Below are positions 24,860 through 33,878 of a DNA stretch of 64,000 nucleotides, one piece after another (positions within the stretch are counted from its first letter, which is position 1; each line of letters opens with the position of its first letter). Under the pieces are notes generated by a model, which worked only from the letters and a program-made list of their open reading frames with translations, did not search any database and had not been told where the DNA came from. The stretch is taken from the NCBI GenBank assembly GCA_900759325.1, contig CAAEUW010000045.1, forward strand, positions 1 to 64,000. Direction: 5' to 3'. This DNA is from an uncultured Peptostreptococcus sp. GTDB taxonomy: Bacteria; Bacillota; Clostridia; Peptostreptococcales; Peptostreptococcaceae. A program made the translations under genes and the position numbers.

Positions 24860-26875
24860 CTATTTTTCTTCCTCCTCTAAGTATTCTTCTATTATGTCTT
24901 TGACCATATTGTAGGCCTGAGACAGGCTTACATCCTTAAGCTGGGCTCCAGCTATATCTATATGGCCACCTCCACCGATTTTTTCCATAAGGATGTGTAC
25001 ATTGATGTCTCCCAGTGACCTAGCACTGATAAAGACGGTATCACCCTTCATACCAAGTACAAATGAAGCCTCTATATTTTTGATATTTAAAAGCTCATCT
25101 GCAGCCTTGGCTATGACTATATTTATATTGTCTATTTCAGCCCTGGCATAAGATATACAAATCCTTTCCTTTACGATTTCAGTTCTCTGTATAATTTCAG
25201 CCTTTACTAGGAAGTCTTCTGCATATGAGTTGAAGAACTTCTTAACTGATAGGGTCTCTGCCCCCAAGTTTCTAAGGTAGGAAGCCGCTTCGAAGGTCCT
25301 CACCCCTGTCTTGAATTCAAAATTCTTGGTGTCAAGGTAGATACCACCCAAAAGCCCTTCGGCTGTTAACTTGTGTATGTTTATATCAAAATCCGTGTAC
25401 TGGATTAGCTCTGTCACCATCTCGCAGGTAGATGAAACATAGATTTCATGGAATAGGAGGATGCTATCGTTTATATATTCAACCCCTCTTCTGTGGTGGT
25501 CTATTACTACTACTCTGTTTGATAGACTAAGAAGCTTTTGACACTCTGTATAGCTAGGCCTATGTGTGTCGACTACAACCACTAGGGTCTTTTTCTTACA
25601 CATATCTATGGCCCTTTCATGGCCTATAAAGATATCTTCAAAGTACTTGTCTTCCTTTATTCTCTTCACAAAAATCTCAACTGCTTCATTGACTTCATCA
25701 AGGACTATATGGGCCTTTTTGCCATATGATTTGCATATGTCAAATACTCCTACAGCAGCCCCCATGGCATCCATGTCTGGATAGTGGTGACCCATTATTA
25801 GGATGTCGTCACTTTGGCTGATAATTTCCCTAAAGGCATGGCCTATTAGCCTAGACTTAACCTTGGTCTTTCTTTCAAAGCCCTTGGACTTTCCGCCAAA
25901 GAAGCTATAACCATCTTTATTTTTTACAGCAACCTGGTCTCCACCCCTACCAAGGACCATGTCTATGGCACCAGAGGCAAATTTACCAGTTTCTTCTATT
26001 GTTTCACCATCATAGCCAACACCTACACTAAGGCTGACAGGTAGACTATTGTCTCTGTCTATTTCTCTTGCCTCATCTAGGATAGGGAACTTGCATTTTT
26101 CTAGCTTCTTGATTGCCTGCTTGTTGGTGAACAAGATATACTTATCATTTGCCAGCTTCTCTATCTGGCCCTCAGTCTCATCTTCAAGCCTTGATATAAT
26201 TTTTTCTATATCTACCCTGATCAGAGACTGATTTTCCTCAGGAGTACTTTTTATTACATCCTCATAACCATCAATCTCTATAACCATTATGGCTGGCTTG
26301 TTGTTATCAAGATCTATTCTTAGCTGGTCTAGATCAGTATGGTCTAGCCAGTACATTACCACTCTGAACTCAGGCCCTGTCTGGTTCTTGTCATCTGTTT
26401 TAGTAAAACAGTACCTAAGTGTATAAGATCTATCCCTGTAGACAAACTCGTCTTCCATGATTTTTGACTCATCTAGGACCTTTCTAAGTGTTAATTCTCC
26501 AACTATATCCTCTAGATTATCACCTATAGATGTAGATCCTTCCTCAAGGCCAATCATTTGGTCGAAGTACTTATTGGCCCAAGATATGGTACCGTCCATT
26601 TCTAGGATACAAAGGGGGATAGGAAGGTTTAGTAGGGACTTCTTTGTCAAATTGCTGAAGTTGAAAGAAGCGCTCTGAACCCTATCACGCCACTTTTTTA
26701 AGTCCATCTTCTTCTTGTTTAAGTATATAAGGACTAGTACTATCAAAACCAAGAAGGATGTTATTCCCAAGGCCAGGTTCTTGTAGCATATATAGGCTGA
26801 CATAAGGAATATAACCGCAAAGTATAGGTAAGAAAAATAGGAGAATAGGCTCGTATTTTTGTTTTTACTTTCCAT
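24860..26875 (-). CDS. gdpP: Cyclic-di-AMP phosphodiesterase GdpP
   Basis: The 671-residue protein has two N-terminal spans (about residues 10-50), a PAS-like sensor, a degenerate GGDEF domain (about 180-300) and a DHH/DHHA1 phosphoesterase with MGHHYPDMDAMGAA, VVDTHRPS, VIDHHRRG and the C-terminal GGGGHIDIAGAQ. It hydrolyses c-di-AMP to pApA. The metal ligands D, H and DHH look intact, so it should be active. Order yybS-gdpP-rplI-dnaB matches Bacillus. ATG 26875 follows AGGGGTG; GTG at 26884 is the alternative. It overlaps yybS by 11 bases. Confidence 0.92.
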   Translation of the reverse strand: MESKNKNTSLFSYFSYLYFAVIFLMSAYICYKNLALGITSFLVLIVLVLIYLNKKKMDLKKWRDRVQSASFNFSNLTKKSLLNLPIPLCILEMDGTISWANKYFDQMIGLEEGSTSIGDNLEDIVGELTLRKVLDESKIMEDEFVYRDRSYTLRYCFTKTDDKNQTGPEFRVVMYWLDHTDLDQLRIDLDNNKPAIMVIEIDGYEDVIKSTPEENQSLIRVDIEKIISRLEDETEGQIEKLANDKYILFTNKQAIKKLEKCKFPILDEAREIDRDNSLPVSLSVGVGYDGETIEETGKFASGAIDMVLGRGGDQVAVKNKDGYSFFGGKSKGFERKTKVKSRLIGHAFREIISQSDDILIMGHHYPDMDAMGAAVGVFDICKSYGKKAHIVLDEVNEAVEIFVKRIKEDKYFEDIFIGHERAIDMCKKKTLVVVVDTHRPSYTECQKLLSLSNRVVVIDHHRRGVEYINDSILLFHEIYVSSTCEMVTELIQYTDFDINIHKLTAEGLLGGIYLDTKNFEFKTGVRTFEAASYLRNLGAETLSVKKFFNSYAEDFLVKAEIIQRTEIVKERICISYARAEIDNINIVIAKAADELLNIKNIEASFVLGMKGDTVFISARSLGDINVHILMEKIGGGGHIDIAGAQLKDVSLSQAYNMVKDIIEEYLEEEEK

Positions 26876-27905
26876 AATTGTCACCCCTATCTTTTGAATT
26901 AGAATACCATCTCTGTCTGTAGTTTAGCATATTGTCAAGCATACCCAGGATTCCTATACCTGGTAGGATGCCCATAAATACTATTATTACAAAGATAATT
27001 AACATATTTACCTCTTTCTTGATATGCTTCCAATTCTTCACTATAAAGATAATCAAGGATACACCCTCTAGGAAGAAGAGTAGGTTCATAATCAAGATAA
27101 AGTTGTTTATTACGCTCATCAGGTCTAGGTTTGGAAATGATAGTTCTATGGCATATAGACTTACCACAATCACAAAGAGTACCAATACAGGCCTACCTGG
27201 AAGGAAGATGTTGTCAACTGGAATGTTGTGTATCTTTTCCTTATATACAAGCCTAGAAAGAGGTATGCATAGGTAGTAGGCTATCAAAGCCATCATAATG
27301 GACTTAATGTAGGTAATAAGCAGGTATAGGCTGCTGGAATTAGACATAAATTCTATAAAGCCTGCATCCTTTATAGTCTTATATTCCTCAGCTGTCAGGT
27401 TTTTCTTATATAAATCTAATACTGTATTTATATCTATTTGTAGGTTCTTGACTAGGTCAAGATTCAAGTAGTACTTAAGTATGGCTGTATAGGCAAGTAG
27501 GCCAACAGCAAAAAAGGCTACAGATAAGAGAAACATTTTTAAGGATGCAAACTTATAAATGTCGTCACCCTTTTGCAATCTAATTTTAAATCTAACCCTA
27601 TCCACACTTACAAAACTCTCATTGGCAATAAATATACCTGAAACAAGGCCTGGTAGGACATACATTAGACAAGTTGCCAAGGCAAATTGTAGGCCACCTA
27701 GCAAAAAGGCTAGGGCACTTATAAGTAGGGCCGCTGAAAGTGAAAATATCGGATTTGCTTCCATTCCTATCAAGACCATAGGTACAACTGCCACTATAGA
27801 AAGAAAGGATAAATAAGGGTCTATGCTAGCTAAGGAGATTAATAGCAGGCATAGGACCAACATGGATAGGTTCACTATTGTTTTTCTATTTGTATCATTA
27901 ACCAA
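26865..27905 (-). CDS. yybS: YybS-like membrane protein (DUF2232)
   Basis: The 346-residue integral membrane protein has about eight spans and the DUF2232 pattern (PMVLIGMEANPIFSLSAALLISALAFLLGG; LMYVLPGLVSG; YYLCIPLSRLVY). Function unknown; distant similarity to substrate-binding subunits of ECF transporters has been suggested for the family. It precedes gdpP in Firmicutes and overlaps it here. The start is TTG, ten bases after GGAGG. Confidence 0.83.
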   Translation of the reverse strand: MVNDTNRKTIVNLSMLVLCLLLISLASIDPYLSFLSIVAVVPMVLIGMEANPIFSLSAALLISALAFLLGGLQFALATCLMYVLPGLVSGIFIANESFVSVDRVRFKIRLQKGDDIYKFASLKMFLLSVAFFAVGLLAYTAILKYYLNLDLVKNLQIDINTVLDLYKKNLTAEEYKTIKDAGFIEFMSNSSSLYLLITYIKSIMMALIAYYLCIPLSRLVYKEKIHNIPVDNIFLPGRPVLVLFVIVVSLYAIELSFPNLDLMSVINNFILIMNLLFFLEGVSLIIFIVKNWKHIKKEVNMLIIFVIIVFMGILPGIGILGMLDNMLNYRQRWYSNSKDRGDNYGK

Positions 27906-27975
27906 TATAATATCACCTCCGATTCATAGTGGTTATCTAATATATTATATCATTTAGAGCTAATTATGTAAATTC

Positions 27976-28014
27976 AAAAAGGCAGGGGACTGGTTATATG
28001 TCCAGTCCCCTGCC
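27976..28014 (-). terminator. Intrinsic terminator after the BlaI-like gene
   Basis: GGCAGGGGACTGG (27981-27993) pairs perfectly with CCAGTCCCCTGCC (28002-28014). On the minus strand TTTTTG follows. The strongest stem in the window. Confidence 0.92.
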
Positions 28015-28048
28015 CTCTTAAAACTATACTGATTCAAGAGATTAAATA

Positions 28049-28414
28049 TTATGCATTTTTCCTAATACCATCCAATATATCCTGATTACCATATTTTTTC
28101 ATATACTCCAAGAATGCAGCATGTGAAAAAGAAAAAGTTGAATTCTTTAAGGCCTGTAGCTGGTCTGCAGCGTATTCTTCTGCAGTAATTAGGTACGTGT
28201 AGCTCCTGGACAGGGTAGTTCCGCTGTAAACCACGTCGCTAACTTTGATGTACTCTTTCTTCAACAAGTTTCTCAACACAACTTGAATAGTATTTTTACT
28301 GATGTCTTCGTTACAGTGATAAATTTCAGTCGCTGTAAGAGATCTGTCAGTATTCCACAATATAGACATTACATCTTCTTCTCTGTCGCTTAATTTTGTC
28401 AATAAACCTCTCAT
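28049..28414 (-). CDS. BlaI/MecI/CopY-family regulator
   Basis: The 121-residue protein has the PF03965 winged helix: LSDREEDVMSILWNTDRSLTATEIY, then ISKNTIQVVLRNLLKKEYIKV, and a helical dimerisation tail. Family members repress beta-lactamase, mecA or copper genes and are often paired with a BlaR1 antirepressor. No BlaR1, beta-lactamase or copper ATPase gene is adjacent, so the target is elsewhere or itself. The ATG follows AAGGAGGAGC. It is single-gene, ended by a very strong terminator. Confidence 0.85.
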   Translation of the reverse strand: MRGLLTKLSDREEDVMSILWNTDRSLTATEIYHCNEDISKNTIQVVLRNLLKKEYIKVSDVVYSGTTLSRSYTYLITAEEYAADQLQALKNSTFSFSHAAFLEYMKKYGNQDILDGIRKNA

Positions 28415-28480
28415 TTTGCTCCTCCTTAAAAAATTATTGATATCTTAGTAGGACTCTACCATTAGAAATCCAAACGTAGA

Positions 28481-28526
28481 ATGTAAGATTGGTATTACAT
28501 CTGCAAATATATCTAATCATATTATA
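28481..28526 (-). promoter_or_regulatory. Promoter and dyad of the BlaI-like gene
   Basis: TATAAT on the minus strand lies near 28521-28526 with a poor -35. In the leader ATGTAA-N8-TTACAT (28481-28500) is a perfect dyad; TGTA/TACA halves are typical of BlaI/MecI operators, though usual spacing and orientation differ. The rest of the gap to 28664 is almost pure A/T with no coding signal. Confidence 0.4.
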
Positions 28527-28664
28527 ACATTTTTATAAAAAACTATAAACAAAAAAAACATAAAAAAATAAAATATATATAAATTTAATATATAAAATTC
28601 AAAAAAAGTGATAAATTACTATATAAAATAAATATTTAGTTAACTTAGTATTTAATTATTAAAC

Positions 28665-28693
28665 CAAGAAAACAGGCTCCCACAAGGGGAGCC
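28665..28693 (-). terminator. Intrinsic terminator after the EF-G-like gene
   Basis: GGCTCCC (28675-28681) pairs with GGGAGCC (28687-28693). On the minus strand TGTTTTCTT follows. Confidence 0.8.
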
Positions 28694-28736
28694 CATATCA
28701 TGAATAGTATATTAATTTATTGCTTGTACTTAGGGG

Positions 28737-30662
28737 TTAAGCTTTTGCCGCTGCGATTATTTTTTCTGCAGAATTAGCTGGAACCTCGGCATAGCTATCA
28801 AATTCCATTTCAAAGTATCCCCTACCCTGAGTCATAGACTTGAGGTCAATTGCATACTTGAAAGTTTCTCCCTGAGGAGCTAGGGCCTCTAATATCTGCT
28901 TGCCCTTACCATTTGATTCCATACCTAGTATCTTACCCCTTCTCTTGTTCATGTCACCCATTACGTCTCCCATATATTCCTCTGGTATAGTAATAGTTAG
29001 CTTCATAACAGGTTCAAGAAGAACTGGTTTAGCTTCTTCCATACCCTTCTTAAAGGCTATAGCAGCAGCCATCTTGAAGGCCATTTCTGAAGAGTCTACA
29101 TCGTGGTATGAACCATCATATAGGACAGCCTTGATATTTGTTACAGGGTAACCAGCCAAAACACCCTTTAGCATAGAGTCCCTTAGACCCTTTTCAACTG
29201 CTGGTACGTAAGACTTAGGAACTGAGCCCCCAAATAGCTCCTCAGAGAAGTCAAACTCTGATTCACTTCTAGAGAACCTAATCTTTACGTGACCATACTG
29301 ACCATGACCACCAGACTGCTTCTTGTGCTTACCTTCTACATCTGATGAGCCCTTGATAGTTTCCCTATAAGGAACCTTTAGGTCATCCAGGCTTACCTCT
29401 ATACCAAACTTATCCTTCATCTTATTTACAAGAGTCTTTATATGTAGCTCACCCTGGCCACCTATTAGGGCCTGATGAGTTTCGTTATTTCTGTAGTAAT
29501 GAAGAGTAGGGTCTTCTCCAACTAGTCTAGTTAGGACGTTGGCCATTTTGTCTTCATCATTCTTGTTCTTAGGAGCTATAGCAAAGTATATCTGTGGCTT
29601 AGGGAAGTGGATTTCCAGTTCAACCTCAGCATCCTTGTTAAGTGATATAGTATCACCTGTGGCAAGACCTGCAACCTTTGTAACTACTATGATATCACCT
29701 GCATTAGCCTCCTGTAGCTCTATCAATTCACCACCACGAATCGTATAGATGTTAGATATCTTTTCCTTGTTTCCAGACCTTAGGTTGAAAACTTCCTTGT
29801 CCTTAGATATAGAACCATGTGTTATATGAATGTATGAAATCTTTCCTACGAAAGGATCTATAAATGTCTTAAATACAGTTCCCTTGAAAGGACTAGCCTG
29901 GTCAACATATGTAGGATCTATATAGTTTTCAAGAGATGCTAAAATCTCAGCTGTACCTATATTGTTGATTGTTGAGCCTGAAATTACTGGTACTATATCA
30001 CCCTTCTTTACACCGATTGTGATACCATTTTTAATTTCTTCAGTAGTTAGCTCTTCACCTTCAAAGAACTTTTCTAGGTAGTTATCATCTGTTTCAGCTA
30101 CCAGTTCCATTAGGGCATCATATGACTGCTTAGCCTGAAGCTTAAATTCTTGGTCTAGGCCTTCATAGTCTTCAAATAGGTTGTGAAGCTTTACAAACTT
30201 TCCGTCCTTGAATTCAGGAGATATCATTGGTACTATCTTGTTTTCGAATTTTCCATTTAGCATTTCGATAACATCCTTGTACCTAGCCTTTTCGTTGTCT
30301 ATCTTGTTGATGAACATGAACTTTGGAATACCTTCTGTCAATTCTAGTGCCTTTTCAGTACCTACCTGCATAGGGTCAGTAGCATCAATAACAATGATGG
30401 CAGCATCACTAGCTGCTAGGGCTGTTACTACGTCTCCAGTAAAGTCAGTATAACCAGGAGTGTCTATAAAGTTGAATTTAAAGCCCTCATACTCAACTGG
30501 CATTAGACTCATGCTGTAAGTCATTTGTACATTATTGCTTAGTTTAGGAATTTTGTTTACATTTGCGGCATGTGCGATAGTTTCTAATAAATTAGTTTTA
30601 CCGCAACCGCTATGCCCTAACACCGCAATATTCCTTATCTTCTCGCTATTATAGATTTTCAT
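28737..30662 (-). CDS. Elongation factor G-like GTPase (EF-G paralogue)
   Basis: The 641-residue protein has the EF-G order: GTPase domain with P-loop GHSGCGKT (16-23), DTPGY (67-71) and NKID (119-122); domain II; domain III (IGGQGELHIKTLVNKM); domain IV (KKQSGGHGQYGHVKIRFS); and domain V (EEYMGDVMGDMNKRRGKILGM). It belongs to the EF-G-like paralogues rather than main FusA. Only about 45 residues separate the P-loop lysine from DTPG, some 15-20 fewer than usual, removing most of switch I with its conserved Thr. ATG 30662 fits homologous starts and has GTGGGTG upstream; longer starts to 30725 are less likely. Confidence 0.88.
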   Translation of the reverse strand: MKIYNSEKIRNIAVLGHSGCGKTNLLETIAHAANVNKIPKLSNNVQMTYSMSLMPVEYEGFKFNFIDTPGYTDFTGDVVTALAASDAAIIVIDATDPMQVGTEKALELTEGIPKFMFINKIDNEKARYKDVIEMLNGKFENKIVPMISPEFKDGKFVKLHNLFEDYEGLDQEFKLQAKQSYDALMELVAETDDNYLEKFFEGEELTTEEIKNGITIGVKKGDIVPVISGSTINNIGTAEILASLENYIDPTYVDQASPFKGTVFKTFIDPFVGKISYIHITHGSISKDKEVFNLRSGNKEKISNIYTIRGGELIELQEANAGDIIVVTKVAGLATGDTISLNKDAEVELEIHFPKPQIYFAIAPKNKNDEDKMANVLTRLVGEDPTLHYYRNNETHQALIGGQGELHIKTLVNKMKDKFGIEVSLDDLKVPYRETIKGSSDVEGKHKKQSGGHGQYGHVKIRFSRSESEFDFSEELFGGSVPKSYVPAVEKGLRDSMLKGVLAGYPVTNIKAVLYDGSYHDVDSSEMAFKMAAAIAFKKGMEEAKPVLLEPVMKLTITIPEEYMGDVMGDMNKRRGKILGMESNGKGKQILEALAPQGETFKYAIDLKSMTQGRGYFEMEFDSYAEVPANSAEKIIAAAKA

Positions 30663-30778
30663 ACAAGCACCCACTTTCTTATTTATTTGTTGCATGTGTA
30701 ATTTTTTCGTCTCATGCAAGACCAATTGTTATATATTTCTACAAAGTTAGGTGAAAATCCTTTTTAAAGACAGAAAAT

Positions 30779-31780
30779 TTAAAAAACTTTTGAAAGTGCT
30801 TCCGAATTTAAGTCTTTACCTATAATTACCACGTGGTGGTCCTTGATCTTTTCAAGGTCACGAATGACAATTTCTTGGGGGACATAGTCAAACTCCAGGT
30901 CAGTTACAAGGCCTGGTATAGAGCCCTTTGCCCTTACAATAGACCCATATAGACCCGCGTCAAAGGCCAGCAAAATATCCTTGATTTCATTTCTACTAAA
31001 GACTTTGTCGACATTAAGGGTTAGGCTAGAAAATTCATCACCAGAATGGTGATGGTGGTTATGGGAAGGGGCAGAGTCGTGATGTCCCCCCTGGTCCCCA
31101 TGCGCTCCTTGGTCATGGTGTCCGTGACCATTGAATAGGCCTAGTCTATCTTGGGCTATCTTTAGCCTCTCTTCTTTGCTAGTACTCATCCTAGTATCTA
31201 TTAGGTCTCTTGCCTTAAATCCATCCCATTCAGAGTCTACAAGCTGGGCCTGGTCATTTTCCTTTTTGATATCTCTTATAATTTCCCCAATGTCTATGCC
31301 AGCTTCCTTAGCCTGGCTATACCTACTGAAAACAATGGTATCGGAGTTCTTTATTTGGTCTAGGTAGAAGTCTCCGAAATTGACCTTATACATAAAGTAC
31401 TTACTAGCATCTACAATAGTGATAGAGCGATTTATCTCAAAGAGGTCCGGGTACTTAAGGCAGATAGCCTTTATATCAGATAGCTTACCCACGCCAGATG
31501 GCTCTATTAGGATCTTGTCGGGATTAAAGACCTTTTTGATGTCCTTTATAGAGCTTGCAAAGTCATCGGCCACTGAGCAGCATATACAGCCTGCATTTAT
31601 CTCCCTGACAGAAAGTCCCTCTCTTTCTAGGATGGTCCCGTCAATACTGACCTCTCCAAATTCATTTTCTATGATGACGGTCTTGGAAAAGTCATCGGAC
31701 TCTTTGATTAGTTTTTTGATAAAGCTGGTCTTGCCAGATCCCAAGAAGCCTGACACTATATTTATCTTAGTCTTTTTCAT
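30779..31780 (-). CDS. COG0523 (CobW/P47K-like) GTPase, metal-related
   Basis: The 333-residue G3E GTPase has Walker A GFLGSGKT (residues 11-18), the metal-binding GCICCS (CXCC) near residue 65 and Walker B ILIEPSG. A His-rich linker near 220-250 precedes the CobW C-terminal domain. The GTPase G4 motif (N/TKXD) is not obvious, as FSRYSQ stands where NKXD is expected. COG0523 proteins act as metallochaperones or insertases for zinc, cobalt or nickel. No cobalamin, urease or hydrogenase genes are nearby, so a zinc role is the reasonable guess. The start follows GGAGG. Confidence 0.85.
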   Translation of the reverse strand: MKKTKINIVSGFLGSGKTSFIKKLIKESDDFSKTVIIENEFGEVSIDGTILEREGLSVREINAGCICCSVADDFASSIKDIKKVFNPDKILIEPSGVGKLSDIKAICLKYPDLFEINRSITIVDASKYFMYKVNFGDFYLDQIKNSDTIVFSRYSQAKEAGIDIGEIIRDIKKENDQAQLVDSEWDGFKARDLIDTRMSTSKEERLKIAQDRLGLFNGHGHHDQGAHGDQGGHHDSAPSHNHHHHSGDEFSSLTLNVDKVFSRNEIKDILLAFDAGLYGSIVRAKGSIPGLVTDLEFDYVPQEIVIRDLEKIKDHHVVIIGKDLNSEALSKVF

Positions 31781-31944
31781 ATTTATCCTCCATACTCAAT
31801 AGCTATAAAAGCAAATAGTAGTATCTATTAATTAGTCTATTTATAAACTATACTATATCAAATTATGAAAAAAGTCTAATCTAAAAAATAAGCAGAGTAA
31901 AAAATAAAGATTGAAAGAAAGCGTATATATAAAAGTTATATTCA

Positions 31945-31972
31945 AAGAAAAAAAGACGCTGATAGCGCCTTT
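31945..31972 (-). terminator. Intrinsic terminator after pspC
   Basis: AAAGACGCT (31952-31960) pairs with AGCGCCTTT (31964-31972); on the minus strand a seven-T run follows. The rest of the 275-base gap is featureless. Confidence 0.75.
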
Positions 31973-32055
31973 TATTGTAAGTAACCCCTTTGGTCCTATA
32001 AAATCTAGTTTTAACAAGTGACTAGGAGTTGATCCTAGCACTGGTTCTAGCAGGC

Positions 32056-32250
32056 TTATTCATATGGTATGATTATTGCCGCAATTATATACAATAATAG
32101 GCCTGCCCCTCCAAAGACTACACATATAGCCCAGGCCAACCTTACCATGGTAGAGTCGACACCAAGGTATTCAGCCAAACCACCACATACACCCGCTATC
32201 ATCTGGTCGGTTCTAGATTTTCTTAAATATCTTTTTCCATTGTTGTACAT
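32056..32250 (-). CDS. PspC-domain membrane protein
   Basis: The 64-residue protein has the compact PspC fold: KRYLRKSRTDQMIAGVCGGLAEYLGVDSTMVRLAW, then one long hydrophobic helix ending IIAAIIIPYE. PspC-domain proteins are envelope-stress-associated membrane proteins; minimal ones like this are common in Firmicutes with unknown role. AAGGAGG precedes the ATG. No other psp gene is adjacent. Confidence 0.92.
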   Translation of the reverse strand: MYNNGKRYLRKSRTDQMIAGVCGGLAEYLGVDSTMVRLAWAICVVFGGAGLLLYIIAAIIIPYE

Positions 32251-32437
32251 CCTAGACCTCCTTTAGAAAATATCATAAGTGACTTTTATTATCTAAATAT
32301 AGCATATATTAAAGGTCTATTCAAGAAAAAATGCCTATTATATATTACAAGCAAAGCAGAGTAGAAGCTGTTAAAATTTAAAAAAATAAGTTCGAAATGA
32401 AAAATTACAGAAAATACATACAATAAGAAAAATATGA

Positions 32438-32443
32438 TATAAT
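32438..32443 (+). promoter_or_regulatory. Extended -10 of radA-disA-yacL
   Basis: TGATATAAT (TATAAT 32438-32443) 54 bases before radA; -35 unclear. Confidence 0.5.
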
Positions 32444-32497
32444 AAAATGATGAAGTCTATACTTTAAGGTTGATTTAAGGAGGTGTTGTTAAACTTT

Positions 32498-33877
32498 ATG
32501 GCAAAGGTTAAATCTAAGTACGTATGTCAAAACTGCGGTTATGAAAATCCAAAGTGGCTGGGTAAGTGTCCAGAGTGTCTACAGTGGAATACTTTTGTGG
32601 AGGAAATCGAGGAAAAGATGACTCCAAGGCAAGAGTCATTGGCCAAGCAGGCATCTAGGTCTACTAGCAGGCCAGTCAGTATAAACTCTATAGCACCAAA
32701 GAGGGAGGAGAGATTCTATACCAGCATACCAGAACTGGACAGGGTCTTGGGTGGTGGAGTGATACCGGGCTCACTGGTATTGGTAGGAGGAGATCCAGGT
32801 ATAGGTAAGTCTACCCTACTTTTACAGGTATCCAACAATGTGGCAGAGACAGGCAAGAAGGTCCTATATATATCAGGAGAAGAAAGTGAAAACCAGATAA
32901 AGATGAGGGCCAAGAGGCTCAAGATTTCGTCCGACAACCTGTACATATATACAGAAAATAACCTTGCAGCTATCGAATTACAGATAGCAGAAGTAGAACC
33001 GGACATGGTCATAGTCGATTCTATACAGACTATGATATCACCGGAGATAAACTCAGCACCAGGTACCATTAGCCAGATAAAGGAAGGTACATCCAAGTTT
33101 ATGAAAATATCGAAGTCCAAGTCAATATCAACCTTTATAGTTGGTCATGTGACTAAGGAGGGGGCCCTAGCAGGACCCAAGTTGCTAGAGCATATGGTGG
33201 ATACAGTCTTGTATTTTGAAGGAGAAAGGTACAACACCTATAGACTCCTAAGGGCTGTTAAAAACCGTTTTGGGTCTACAAATGAGCTAGGAGTATTTGA
33301 AATGAAGTCAGATGGTTTGGTAGAGCTGGAGAACCCGTCTAAGGTCTTGATAGCAGAAAAGCCTAATGACGTATCTGGATCGGTGATTGTATCTACAGTA
33401 GAGGGTACAAGGTCTATGTTACTGGAGCTACAGGCCCTTGTAGCACCTACAAACTTTGGCTATCCTAGAAGGACCACAACAGGAGTAGACAATAACAGGG
33501 TTGCCCTTATACTGGCAGTTTTAGAAAAAGTAATAGGAATGCAGGTCCAGAGCCAGGATGTTTTTGTAAACATAATAGGTGGACTGAGGATAAATGAACC
33601 CTCTATGGACTTGGGTATTGCCCTAGCTATATCCTCAAGCTTTAGGAATATACCAGTAGATGCTAGCGTAGTAGTAACTGGAGAAATAGGCCTAACTGGA
33701 GAGCTGAGGACAGTGAGTTTTATCGAAAAAAGAATTATGGAATGTGAAAAGCTAGGCTTTAAAAAGATGGTAATACCTAAGGGTAACTACCTAGAAGAAT
33801 TTAAGAAAGATTATAGGATTGAATTGGTGCCTGTATATAATTTGAGGCAGGCCATACGAGAAGTTTTGGGAGGTTAG
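32498..33877 (+). CDS. radA: DNA repair protein RadA (Sms)
   Basis: The 459-residue protein has an N-terminal four-Cys zinc finger (CQNCGYENPKWLGKCPEC), a RecA-like core with Walker A GGDPGIGKST and Walker B MVIVDSIQ, the RadA-specific KNRFGS motif and a C-terminal Lon-like domain. It is a branch-migration helicase in recombination. ATG 32498 is 12 bases after AGGAGGTG; in-frame GTG/TTG codons at 32483 and 32486 overlap or crowd that site. It is one base from disA. Confidence 0.95.
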   Translation: MAKVKSKYVCQNCGYENPKWLGKCPECLQWNTFVEEIEEKMTPRQESLAKQASRSTSRPVSINSIAPKREERFYTSIPELDRVLGGGVIPGSLVLVGGDPGIGKSTLLLQVSNNVAETGKKVLYISGEESENQIKMRAKRLKISSDNLYIYTENNLAAIELQIAEVEPDMVIVDSIQTMISPEINSAPGTISQIKEGTSKFMKISKSKSISTFIVGHVTKEGALAGPKLLEHMVDTVLYFEGERYNTYRLLRAVKNRFGSTNELGVFEMKSDGLVELENPSKVLIAEKPNDVSGSVIVSTVEGTRSMLLELQALVAPTNFGYPRRTTTGVDNNRVALILAVLEKVIGMQVQSQDVFVNIIGGLRINEPSMDLGIALAISSSFRNIPVDASVVVTGEIGLTGELRTVSFIEKRIMECEKLGFKKMVIPKGNYLEEFKKDYRIELVPVYNLRQAIREVLGG

Positions 33878-33878
33878 G

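Noticed and set aside
30663..30725. N-terminal extension of the EF-G-like protein
   Set aside because: Homologous proteins begin at MKIYNSEKIRN-like sequence and the upstream starts have no site.
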